Source of the DNA: Betaproteobacteria bacterium
GTDB taxonomy: Bacteria; Pseudomonadota; Gammaproteobacteria; Burkholderiales; SG8-39
Direction of reading: 5' to 3'
NCBI GenBank assembly: GCA_005881355.1
Contig: VBDM01000136.1
Location: forward strand, 1-5,019
DNA length: 5,019 bases
Every line of letters starts with the position of its first letter. Position 1 is the first letter of the stretch. A program made the translations under genes and the position numbers. Shown here piece after piece: positions 1 to 4,527 of this stretch. A model generated the notes under the pieces. It ran no database searches. It was not told the origin of the DNA and saw only the letters and a program-made list of their open reading frames with translations.

Positions 1-270
1 ACGGAGTTCTTCGGCGAGGCTCGGAACATCCCGGAATTGGATCGGCTTTCGCTGCAGCAGATATTGCCCGCCGGAGCTGATCGCAACGTTGATCTCGTTG
101 GTGCGCTCCAGCTGCTTTTCGGCGTCGGCGCTCGGCAGGTTGATCTGCAGCTCCGCGAACTTGGAATAAGTCGTGGTCAGCATCAGGAAAATGATGATCA
201 CCAGCAGCACGTCGATCATCGGAATCAGGTTGATTTCCGGATCTTCCTTGGGCTTGCGGGCAAACCTCAT
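1..270 (-). CDS. exbD: ExbD/TolR-family proton-channel subunit (partial, C-terminus beyond left edge)
   Basis: Inner-membrane subunit that, with ExbB, converts proton motive force into mechanical work for a TonB- or Tol-type system. I translated 90 codons from the ATG at 270-268; no stop occurs before the window edge, so this is about two thirds of a usual ExbD of roughly 135-140 aa. The start MRFARKPKEDPEINLIPMID has the family pattern: short basic cytoplasmic tail, then the INLIPMIDV motif with the channel aspartate at residue 20, a single membrane helix at about 16-34, and the start of the periplasmic domain (ELQINLPSADAE). The ATG overlaps the exbB stop as ATGA and has no clear Shine-Dalgarno sequence, so translational coupling to exbB is likely. 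ExbD and TolR cannot be told apart from this fragment. In betaproteobacteria lpxK often follows exbBD; that would lie outside the window. Confidence 0.93.
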   Translation of the reverse strand, partial: MRFARKPKEDPEINLIPMIDVLLVIIIFLMLTTTYSKFAELQINLPSADAEKQLERTNEINVAISSGGQYLLQRKPIQFRDVPSLAEELR

Positions 271-902
271 GCCTGGGTGTGCGGTGGCTGCTGGAAGTCG
301 AAGCGTTCGCCGTGGACCACGTCGACCAGCCGCGCCGCCTGCTGCTCCATTTCGATCACGAAGGTCTCGACCCGGCCGCGGAAGTGGCGGAAAAAGATCA
401 TCGCCGGAATCGCGATCACCAGGCCGAACCCCGTGTTGTACAGCGCCACGGAAATGCCGTGTGCGAGCTGCTGAGGGTTGGACCCGGAAGGCGACTGCGA
501 GCCGAAAATCTCGATCATGCCGACCACCGTGCCGAACAAGCCCATGAGGGGGCTGATCGTGGCGATGGTGCCGAGCGTCGTCAGGAAGCGCTCGAGCTCG
601 TGCGCCACGGCGCTGCCGGCTTCCTCGACGGCGTCCTTCATGACCTGGCGCGGACTCTTGTGATTGCGCAAGCCGGAAGCGAGCACCTGACCCAGCGGGG
701 AATCCTGCGAGAGCCTCTCCAGCATCTCTTCGCTCACGCCCTGCTTCTCGTAAGCGGCGAGCACCCGTTCCAGAAGGCCGCTCGGCACGATTTTTTCTCT
801 GCGGAGAATGATGAACCGCTCGATGATGAGGGCAACTGCGATGATCGATGCGGCGAGGAGAAAATAGATCGGCCAGCCCGCGGCCTGGATGATTGCGAAC
901 AA
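267..902 (-). CDS. exbB: MotA/TolQ/ExbB proton-channel family protein
   Basis: Polytopic inner-membrane partner of ExbD; together they form the proton-driven motor that energises TonB or Tol. From a TTG start at 902 the protein has 211 aa, the usual family size. Three membrane helices are visible at about 8-30, 108-133 and 152-173, with a cytoplasmic stretch between the first two. Family motifs: an ERF end to helix 1 (28-30), LMGLFGTVVGMIEIF (119-133) and ALYNTGFGLVIAIPA (153-167). The frame extends to a GTG at 935 (222 aa). I prefer TTG because GGAG lies 7 nt upstream of it, because MFAIIQAAGWPI resembles the start of betaproteobacterial homologues as I recall them, and because a plausible -10 box (941-936) abuts the GTG. 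Its TGA overlaps the exbD ATG by 4 bp, so the two form one operon. The assignment to ExbB rather than TolQ rests on general resemblance; no tol genes are visible. Confidence 0.92.
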   Translation of the reverse strand: MFAIIQAAGWPIYFLLAASIIAVALIIERFIILRREKIVPSGLLERVLAAYEKQGVSEEMLERLSQDSPLGQVLASGLRNHKSPRQVMKDAVEEAGSAVAHELERFLTTLGTIATISPLMGLFGTVVGMIEIFGSQSPSGSNPQQLAHGISVALYNTGFGLVIAIPAMIFFRHFRGRVETFVIEMEQQAARLVDVVHGERFDFQQPPHTQA

Positions 903-935
903 CAGCGTTCTCCGGGTCGGACGCAAAACGCGCAC

Positions 936-964
936 ACTTTAGCCTGCGACCGGCGATTCGGCAA
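936..964 (-). promoter_or_regulatory. Candidate sigma70-type promoter for exbBD
   Basis: On the minus strand, TTGCCG (964-959) is followed after 17 bp by TAAAGT (941-936). This predicts transcription starting near 929, about 27 nt before the favoured TTG start of exbB and downstream of the alternative GTG at 935. The spacing is ideal, but each box matches consensus only in part, so this is a reasonable candidate and not a firm call. Confidence 0.4.
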
Positions 965-1053
965 GGCAGAATACGTTCAAGAAGATGCGCCGCTCGGGCC
1001 TGGAAAAAATCGAGGGCGGCTGCGGACGCCGAGGTGCGCGGCCGACGTCCAGC

Positions 1054-1080
1054 CCTTATCCACAAATACTGTGGATAAGG
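1054..1080. promoter_or_regulatory. Inverted pair of consensus DnaA boxes
   Basis: Two exact copies of the DnaA binding sequence TTATCCACA lie in opposite orientation at 1056-1064 (plus) and 1070-1078 (minus). With flanking CC/GG they form a perfect 11-bp inverted repeat around the 5-bp spacer AATAC. Chance occurrence of two perfect boxes so arranged in GC-rich DNA is very unlikely. TGTGCATAC at 1082-1090 (minus-strand GTATGCACA) differs from TTATNCACA at one position. TTTTCCACC (1130-1138, plus) and CTATCCACA (1251-1259, minus) are also single-mismatch sites. Possible roles are DnaA-dependent control of exbB or xseA, a DnaA titration or reactivation site, or an origin. The sequence shows binding potential only. 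Confidence 0.7.
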
Positions 1081-1261
1081 TTGTGCATACCCGTAGAAAA
1101 GCGTGCGTAAGTGAATCGTGCAAAAGGTTTTTTCCACCCCTGATGAAAACTTGAACTTGGATTTTTACCATTTCTGCTCAATAGGTTACACCCCTTACTT
1201 CGGCCTTTGTCTGATCCGCTCATAGGGAGCCGAATCGGCGGGGCGCCCATTGTGGATAGGT

Positions 1262-1267
1262 TACAAT
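1262..1267 (+). promoter_or_regulatory. Candidate -10 box of xseA, predicting a leaderless transcript
   Basis: TACAAT at 1262-1267 matches the -10 consensus TATAAT at five of six positions. The expected initiation point, seven bases past the box, is 1274, the A of the xseA ATG. No good -35 box is seen 16-18 bp upstream, where the sequence is GC-rich. A near-match DnaA box at 1251-1259 occupies the spacer. Confidence 0.4.
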
Positions 1268-1273
1268 CGGCCG

Positions 1274-2629
1274 ATGCGCGCAGAACAAGCACTGGCGCGG
1301 GTTTCCACGCCGTCTGCCCGGGAAATTCTCACCGTTTCAGCCCTCATTCGCAGCGTCCGGGATCTGCTCGAGCATCGCTATCCGCTGCTCTGGGTCGCCG
1401 GCGAGATATCCAATTTCACCACCGCCAAGTCTGGACACGCCTATTTCGTCCTGAAAGACGAGCACGCGCAAGCGCGCTGCGTCATGTTCAGGCAACGACA
1501 CCGGGGCCTCGAGTGGCTGCCGCACGACGGGATGCAAGTCGAAGCGCAGGTGCTCGTGACGCTGTACGAGCCGCGCGGCGATTTCCAGCTCAACGTCGAA
1601 ACCATGCGGCGCGCCGGACGCGGCGCCCTGTTCGAGGCTTTCCTGAGGCTTCGCGAGAGGCTCGGGAAGGAGGGCATGTTCGAAGCCCAAAAGAAGCGGC
1701 GGCTGCCCCCTTTCCCGCGCACGATCGGCGTGGTTACTTCGCGGGAAGCAGCAGCCCTGCGGGATGTGCTCACGACGCTGAGGCGGCGTGACCCGTCAGT
1801 CGTGGTCATCCTCTTCCCGGCGAGGGTCCAGGGCGAGGGCGCGGCGGAGGAAATCGCAGCCGCGCTCAGCACCGCCGGCCGGCGCGGGGAGTGCGATGTC
1901 CTGTTGCTGGTGCGCGGCGGGGGCGGCATCGAGGACATGTGGGCGTTCAACGAGGAAATCGTCGCGCGCGCCATTCGCGCGTGCTCGATTCCGGTCGTCA
2001 CCGGCATCGGCCACGAGACGGACTTCACAATCGCCGACTTCGCCGCCGACCGGCGCGCGCCCACACCGACAGCCGCGGCCGAAGTGGTCAGCCCGGAACG
2101 CGCCCAGCTGCTCCACGTCATTTCCAGATTGGCGGCACGCGTCGGGTCACGGGCCCGGCACGAGCTCGAGGGCCGCATGCTGCATGTCGACCACCTCGCG
2201 CGCAGGCTGGTCCACCCCGGCGCTAGGCTGCAGGCCCAGAGCGAGCTGCTGGGCCAGCTGCGGGCAAGACTCGGACAAGCCCTTGCCCGGATAGTCGCGG
2301 AGCGGCGATGGCGGATTGCCGCCCTTTTGCAGCGCAGCCGGGCGCGGCTGCCCCATCTCGACGAGCTCTCGGCGAGGTGGGTGCAAGCGATACACCGGGT
2401 GCGCGCGGCAGCGCGCGCGCGCGTCGCACGGGCCGCCGCCGATTGCACGCGCGCCGCGGCGAGCCTCGCACACCTGGATCCGGCCGCGGTGCTAGAGCGC
2501 GGCTACAGCATCGTGCACAATCTGGACGGCGGCATCGTGCGCGACAGCGCTGCGTTGGCCGTCGGGGACTCGGTGACTCTGCGCTTCGCCAAAGGGCGCG
2601 CCCGAGCGCGCATCGCCGCGAAAGACTGA
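1274..2629 (+). CDS. xseA: Exodeoxyribonuclease VII large subunit
   Basis: Catalytic subunit of exonuclease VII, a cytoplasmic nuclease that degrades single-stranded DNA from both ends and works with several copies of the small subunit XseB. The 451-aa protein is the usual length (E. coli XseA is about 456). An OB-fold DNA-binding domain covers about residues 19-115, with GEISNF (43-48), MFR (71-73) and LYEPRGDFQL (98-107). The catalytic domain follows with GVVTS (152-156), RRRDPS (170-175), RGGGGIEDMWAFNEE (214-228), GHETDFTIADFAADRRAPTP (246-265) and AAAEVVSP (267-274). A long Arg/Ala/Leu-rich helical region leads to the C-terminal RGYSIV element (409-414). I chose the ATG at 1274, since homologues begin close to the (L/F)TVSxL segment. 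A TTG at 1250 in frame would add 8 residues. No Shine-Dalgarno sequence precedes the ATG, which fits a leaderless message. No xseB is visible next to it. Confidence 0.96.
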   Translation: MRAEQALARVSTPSAREILTVSALIRSVRDLLEHRYPLLWVAGEISNFTTAKSGHAYFVLKDEHAQARCVMFRQRHRGLEWLPHDGMQVEAQVLVTLYEPRGDFQLNVETMRRAGRGALFEAFLRLRERLGKEGMFEAQKKRRLPPFPRTIGVVTSREAAALRDVLTTLRRRDPSVVVILFPARVQGEGAAEEIAAALSTAGRRGECDVLLLVRGGGGIEDMWAFNEEIVARAIRACSIPVVTGIGHETDFTIADFAADRRAPTPTAAAEVVSPERAQLLHVISRLAARVGSRARHELEGRMLHVDHLARRLVHPGARLQAQSELLGQLRARLGQALARIVAERRWRIAALLQRSRARLPHLDELSARWVQAIHRVRAAARARVARAAADCTRAAASLAHLDPAAVLERGYSIVHNLDGGIVRDSAALAVGDSVTLRFAKGRARARIAAKD

Positions 2630-2754
2630 GCATACGGCATCAAACCCGCGCCGGATCGTGGCTTTTCGGCGACTCGCGCTTGCAAACGGGCTCACTTTGG
2701 ACAGAGAATTACGCGGGCTGCGCGATTGCGGCCCTGACCATCGGGAGAACGACC
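2630..2754 (+). other. Short spacer between xseA and the membrane-protein pair
   Basis: These 125 bp contain no gene I can support and no clear terminator for xseA. A weak promoter candidate is TTGCAA (2680-2685) with GAGAAT (2704-2709) at 18-bp spacing, each matching consensus at four of six positions. If it is not used, the two genes downstream would depend on read-through from xseA. GGGAG at 2743-2747 is the ribosome binding site of the next gene. Confidence 0.35.
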
Positions 2755-2853
2755 ATGAAAAATCCGCTTGATTCACTCTGGGGCACGGTCATCTGCGGCC
2801 TGATCCTGACCCTGGCCCTCCACATGATCGTCGCGCACGCGCTAGGAGGCTGA
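2755..2853 (+). CDS. 32-residue single-span membrane microprotein
   Basis: I do not recognise a named family. Support for translation is strong: GGGAG (2743-2747) stands 7 nt before the ATG, and the stop at 2851-2853 is 2 bp from the next start. The ribosome binding site of that next gene (AGGAGG, 2844-2849) lies inside this gene's last codons, a layout typical of translationally linked subunits. The peptide has a short polar N-terminus (MKNPLDS) and a hydrophobic helix at about residues 8-30 with W9, C14, H23 and H28, then ends in GG. Its coupling to a PuuD-type membrane protein suggests an accessory subunit, as CydX or CcoQ are for oxidases. That role is inference from context. The two histidines on one helix could face a haem or the partner. 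It is a genuine short gene, not a fragment: nothing upstream in frame resembles a longer protein. Confidence 0.72.
   Translation: MKNPLDSLWGTVICGLILTLALHMIVAHALGG
2844..2849 (+). promoter_or_regulatory. Strong ribosome binding site inside the microprotein gene
   Basis: AGGAGG, a perfect core Shine-Dalgarno match, ends 6 nt before the ATG at 2856. It overlaps the codons for the last residues of the upstream microprotein, so ribosomes finishing that gene stop directly at the start of the next. This fixes the start of the PuuD-type gene and argues for coupled translation. Confidence 0.85.
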
Positions 2854-2855
2854 CA

Positions 2856-3347
2856 ATGGACTGGGTACCTGCAATCTCTCGCTGGATCCACCTGCTCGCG
2901 GGCGTGATGTGGATCGGCCTGCTCTACTACTTCAACTTCGTCAATGTCGCAGCGGCGAAAGCGGCGGCGGCCGACGGCACCGCCGCCGGCATTTCCAAGC
3001 ACGTAATGCCCCGCGCGCTGTTCTGGTTCCGCTGGGCGGCTGTAGTGACCTGGCTTGCCGGCGCCGCGCTGCTCGGACGGCATTTCCTCGAGGCGTTTTT
3101 CTTCCTGAACAAAGCGTATTACCCGATCGGAGTCGGTGCCTGGTTCGGTACAATCATGCTGATCAACGTGTGGTGGCTCATCTGGCCCAACCAGAAGAAG
3201 ATCCTAGGCATCATCCCCGCAAGCGACGAGCAAAAGAACAAGGCGCGACGCGTGGCCTTCCTCGCCTCGCGTACCAATACGATGTTCTCCATCCCGATGC
3301 TGTACTTCATGGCGGCGGGGGCGCATACCGCTCTGTACTTCGGGTAG
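2856..3347 (+). CDS. PuuD-type (urate oxidase N-terminal) membrane protein lacking cytochrome c
   Basis: The 163-aa protein resembles the membrane part of urate hydroxylase PuuD (Urate_ox_N family, PF06181), often annotated as urate hydroxylase PuuD. Four membrane helices are apparent at about 8-29, 54-75, 92-111 and 142-162. Recognisable segments are WIHLLAGVMWIGLLYYFNFV (10-29), MPRALFWFRWAAVVTW (51-66), WFGTIMLINVWWLIWPNQKK (96-115) and the last helix with H157. Histidines 12, 49, 76 and 157 are candidate haem ligands. Full-length PuuD continues into a cytochrome c domain with CXXCH; here the protein has no cysteine and ends after the membrane domain, so it is not shown to oxidise urate. 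The TAG at 3345 is followed by a strong terminator, so the short form is real and not a truncation by the window. No purine-degradation genes lie nearby. I am fairly confident of the family and have little idea of the substrate; a respiratory or redox membrane role is inference. Confidence 0.78.
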   Translation: MDWVPAISRWIHLLAGVMWIGLLYYFNFVNVAAAKAAAADGTAAGISKHVMPRALFWFRWAAVVTWLAGAALLGRHFLEAFFFLNKAYYPIGVGAWFGTIMLINVWWLIWPNQKKILGIIPASDEQKNKARRVAFLASRTNTMFSIPMLYFMAAGAHTALYFG

Positions 3348-3366
3348 AAGCAAGTTCAGTAGGACA

Positions 3367-3400
3367 AAAAAGCCGGCTGGCGTACGCCAGCCGGCTTTTT
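3367..3400. terminator. Bidirectional rho-independent terminator between convergent genes
   Basis: A perfect 34-nt palindrome, centred between 3383 and 3384. The GC-rich arm is GCCGGCTGGCGT, with an A run on the left and a T run on the right, so it can terminate transcription from either side. It serves the PuuD-type gene (stop at 3347, plus strand) and the DUF192 gene (stop at 3413, minus strand). The stem has no unpaired loop bases in the DNA; the RNA would open a few central pairs. Confidence 0.92.
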
Positions 3401-3412
3401 CTTGCGCGAGCG

Positions 3413-3856
3413 CTAGCGCGCGGCGGGAGCCTTCTCAAGTCCCTGAATTGTCGTGCCGGACTTGATGCCTTTCTTCGCGAACCAGCCAGCGGGCATTTCG
3501 AGCGCAAACTTGGCGGGAGCCGCCGCACAGTGCGAAGTTTCGGTTTGCGGCTGCATGTCCGAGATACTGACGATTTTTCCTTTTTCGTCGACAAAAGCTA
3601 CCGAGAGCGGGATCAGGGTGTTCTTCATCCACATGCAGTAGATTTCAGCCCGAGGAAACACGAAAAACATGCCTTCATTGGGACCGAGCGCCTTGCGGAA
3701 CATGAGGCCCTGCGCCCGCGTCTCGAAGGTGTAGGCCACTTCGGCGCGAATGAGGTGGATGCCGGCGGAAAGCTCCACCGTCGGCATCTGGGCAAAGGCG
3801 GTCGCGGCCGCCACGACGCCTGCACAAACCCCGATTTTCAAGCCAAGCCGGCTCAT
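3413..3856 (-). CDS. Exported DUF192 family protein
   Basis: A 147-aa protein with a signal peptide (SRLGLK n-region, hydrophobic 8-20, likely cut after AFA at residue 22) followed by a complete DUF192 domain (PF02643). Family landmarks: TRAQGLMFRKAL (46-57), GMFFVFPRAE (62-71), CMWMKNTLIPLSVAFVD (74-90), GKIVSISDMQPQT (93-105) and the ALEMPAGWFAKKGIKSG segment (118-134). DUF192 proteins are widespread small beta-rich proteins, often exported; their biochemical function is not established as far as I know. The ATG at 3856 gives a good signal peptide but has no Shine-Dalgarno sequence, and the preceding 38 bp are taken up by a terminator. The gene must therefore be expressed by read-through, from a promoter overlapping the terminator, or from a near-leaderless message. 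It is convergent with the PuuD-type gene and shares its terminator. Confidence 0.9.
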   Translation of the reverse strand: MSRLGLKIGVCAGVVAAATAFAQMPTVELSAGIHLIRAEVAYTFETRAQGLMFRKALGPNEGMFFVFPRAEIYCMWMKNTLIPLSVAFVDEKGKIVSISDMQPQTETSHCAAAPAKFALEMPAGWFAKKGIKSGTTIQGLEKAPAAR

Positions 3857-3864
3857 GCGTAGAA

Positions 3865-3894
3865 ATAAAAAAGGCAGGGCTTAGACCCTGCCTT
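3865..3894 (-). terminator. Rho-independent terminator of the Lys-rich small protein gene
   Basis: On the minus strand the 9-bp stem AAGGCAGGG / CCCTGCCTT (3894-3886 and 3879-3871) encloses a 6-nt loop (3885-3880) and is followed by T-rich DNA to 3863. It begins 21 nt after the stop of the gene at 3915-4106 and ends only about 14 bp before the DUF192 start. It could act as a full terminator or as a partial, attenuator-like stop. Confidence 0.85.
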
Positions 3895-3914
3895 CGTTTT
3901 CGCCCACGGGCGAA

Positions 3915-4106
3915 TCACTTCTTCATTTCGTCCTTCTTCATTTCGTCCTTCTTCTTGGCGGCCTTCTTGCCGCCCTTTTTCTTGTCGCCCTTCTTCATCT
4001 CTTCCTTCTTGTCCGCCGGTTTGGCGCCGGTATGGGACATCGCCAGAGCCGCGCCGCTCGAAACGGCGAACACAGCGGCCACCAGGATGGTAATCAGCTT
4101 CCTCAT
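3915..4106 (-). CDS. Small exported Lys-rich protein, MXKDX-repeat-like
   Basis: A 63-aa product with a clear signal peptide (MRKLITILVAAVFAVSSG, cut after ALA at residue 22). A 41-residue mature part is almost wholly low complexity and has 17 lysines. It ends in KKKDEMKKDEMKK, which resembles the pentapeptide MXKDX repeat family of short exported bacterial proteins; I am moderately sure of that link. At DNA level the tail is a 15-bp tandem repeat (see the repeat at 3918-3947). The ATG at 4106 follows GAGAGG with a 5-nt gap, a good ribosome binding site. A terminator follows the stop. A promoter candidate lies about 100 nt upstream, leaving a long leader. Function is unknown; the strong charge and simple composition suggest an unfolded periplasmic or secreted peptide that binds anions, metals or surfaces, which is speculation. 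Confidence 0.82.
   Translation of the reverse strand: MRKLITILVAAVFAVSSGAALAMSHTGAKPADKKEEMKKGDKKKGGKKAAKKKDEMKKDEMKK
3918..3947. repeat. 15-bp tandem repeat coding for the KDEMK units
   Basis: CTTCTTCATTTCGTC occurs twice in direct succession (3918-3932 and 3933-3947), with the first six bases of a third copy following. On the minus strand it codes five residues per unit (DEMKK). The two copies are identical at DNA level, which suggests recent slippage duplication within the gene. Confidence 0.85.
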
Positions 4107-4140
4107 ATTTTCCTCTCCATGGAGTTAAGGATCGGGTTGC

Positions 4141-4168
4141 GACCAGTCCTCTGCTTCGGGACCAGTCC
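4141..4168. repeat. Pair of GACCAGTCC direct repeats in the leader region
   Basis: The 9-mer GACCAGTCC is found at 4141-4149 and 4160-4168, 19 bp apart from start to start, or nearly two helical turns. It lies between the candidate promoter near 4216-4244 and the small gene beginning at 4106. The second copy sits in GGGACCAGTCCC, a short inverted repeat. It could be a regulator site or part of a folded leader RNA; nothing decides between these. Confidence 0.35.
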
Positions 4169-4215
4169 CTCCCACTAACGCCCTTCGCGTTGCGAGGTTG
4201 ACAGGCGCGAGCGCA

Positions 4216-4244
4216 TTGTAACGAAAAGCCGCCGGGAGGCGCAA
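4216..4244 (-). promoter_or_regulatory. Candidate promoter of the Lys-rich small protein gene
   Basis: On the minus strand TTGCGC (4244-4239) precedes TACAAT (4221-4216) with a 17-bp spacer, predicting initiation near 4209 and a leader of about 100 nt. The -10 is good and the -35 only partial. The -10 has the same TTACAAT core as the one before xseA. The promoter overlaps the terminator candidate of the gene upstream. Confidence 0.4.
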
Positions 4245-4251
4245 CCCGGCG
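4227..4251 (-). terminator. Possible terminator of the 73-aa exported protein gene
   Basis: On the minus strand, CGCCGGG (4251-4245) and CCCGGCG (4236-4230) form a 7-bp GC stem with an 8-nt loop, followed by GCTTTTCG. It lies 24 nt after the stop of the gene at 4276-4497. The T run is short, so termination may be weak. Confidence 0.45.
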
Positions 4252-4275
4252 AGCCGATTTCTTTTGCAACAACAA

Positions 4276-4497
4276 CTAGTTGAAGACTTTTGCCTTCTTC
4301 GTTTTCTTGGGGACCCTGGCTTTCTTCCTGGCCGCCTCGGGATTGGGCGCCTTGCTCTTCGCGCCGGGCTGCGCTCCCTCCGCGCCGGGCTGCGCTCCCC
4401 CGGTGCCGGTAGGCGCGGGAGTGCTGTGGGCGGCGACGAAACCGTTTGCGCTCGCTGCGGCGATAGCAACGAGCAGAATCGCGGTTGCTCTCATCAT
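4276..4497 (-). CDS. Small exported Ala/Pro/Lys-rich protein of unknown function
   Basis: No family recognised. The 73-aa product begins with a signal peptide (MMRATAILLVAIAAASANG) with likely cleavage after VAA at residue 23, or ASA at 17. A Gly/Pro/Ala-rich linker follows, with the seven-residue repeat GAQPGAE/GAQPGAK, then a very basic tail rich in Lys and Arg (EAARKKARVPKKTKKAKVFN). Two ATGs are adjacent (4497 and 4494); GGAAG lies 2 nt before the first and 5 nt before the second, so initiation at 4494 (72 aa) is at least as likely. The next gene downstream on the same strand is another short exported lysine-rich protein, and the two mature N-termini look alike (AHSTPAP here, MSHTGAKPA there), so distant paralogy is possible. 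The opposite strand also has an open hydrophobic frame, but that starts at a TTG without a ribosome binding site. Confidence 0.7.
   Translation of the reverse strand: MMRATAILLVAIAAASANGFVAAHSTPAPTGTGGAQPGAEGAQPGAKSKAPNPEAARKKARVPKKTKKAKVFN
4361..4401. repeat. 21-bp tandem repeat within the 73-aa protein gene
   Basis: Two successive 21-bp units start at 4361 and 4382. Their first 18 bases (GCGCCGGGCTGCGCTCCC) are identical and the remainder is nearly so. The period is seven codons and gives the GAQPGA(E/K) repeat. Near-identity at silent positions points to recent duplication. Confidence 0.8.
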
Positions 4498-4527
4498 CGC
4501 TTCCGCGGGGGGACTTCCGCAACGATT

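Larger units (their letters stand above)
936..1273. other. Divergent intergenic region between exbB and xseA
   Basis: This 338-bp stretch separates the minus-strand exbBD operon from plus-strand xseA. I see no credible gene in it; the open frames crossing it are shadows. It holds the candidate exbB promoter at the left end and the DnaA-box dyad at 1054-1080 with near-match boxes at 1082-1090, 1130-1138 and 1251-1259. It also holds a stretch at about 1120-1190 that is much richer in A and T than the surrounding DNA, two copies of the 10-mer ATAGGTTACA (1181-1190 and 1256-1265), and a -10-like TACAAT immediately before xseA. Confidence 0.8.

Noticed and set aside
1054..1080. The dyad as a rho-independent terminator
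   Set aside because: The stem is AT-balanced with a 5-nt loop and no T run follows on either strand, while both arms are exact DnaA boxes, which explains the symmetry better.
279..1154. 291-codon open frame on the plus strand, opposite exbB
   Set aside because: It overlaps exbB on the other strand, reads through the intergenic region, and its His/Arg/Glu-rich product resembles no protein family.
936..1273. A canonical oriC
   Set aside because: DnaA boxes and AT-rich DNA are present, but no dnaA, dnaN, gyrB, parAB or rpmH is in the window, and only two boxes are perfect. It is kept as a finding, not called as an origin.
2399..2426. Alternating CG run and GC hairpin in xseA
   Set aside because: It lies in codons for an Arg/Ala-rich helical region in GC-rich DNA; codon use and composition are sufficient explanation.
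1441..2448. 335-codon open frame on the minus strand, opposite xseA
   Set aside because: It is antisense to a well-conserved xseA, and its product is dominated by Arg, Ala and Ser with no domain, as expected of a GC-rich shadow frame.
2909..3862. 317-codon plus-strand frame across the PuuD-type gene, terminator and DUF192 gene
   Set aside because: It crosses a perfect terminator and two well-supported genes in other frames; the product has no recognisable domain.
4198..4222. TTGACA at 4198-4203 as the -35 of a plus-strand promoter
   Set aside because: No -10-like box occurs 16-18 bp downstream and no plus-strand gene follows.
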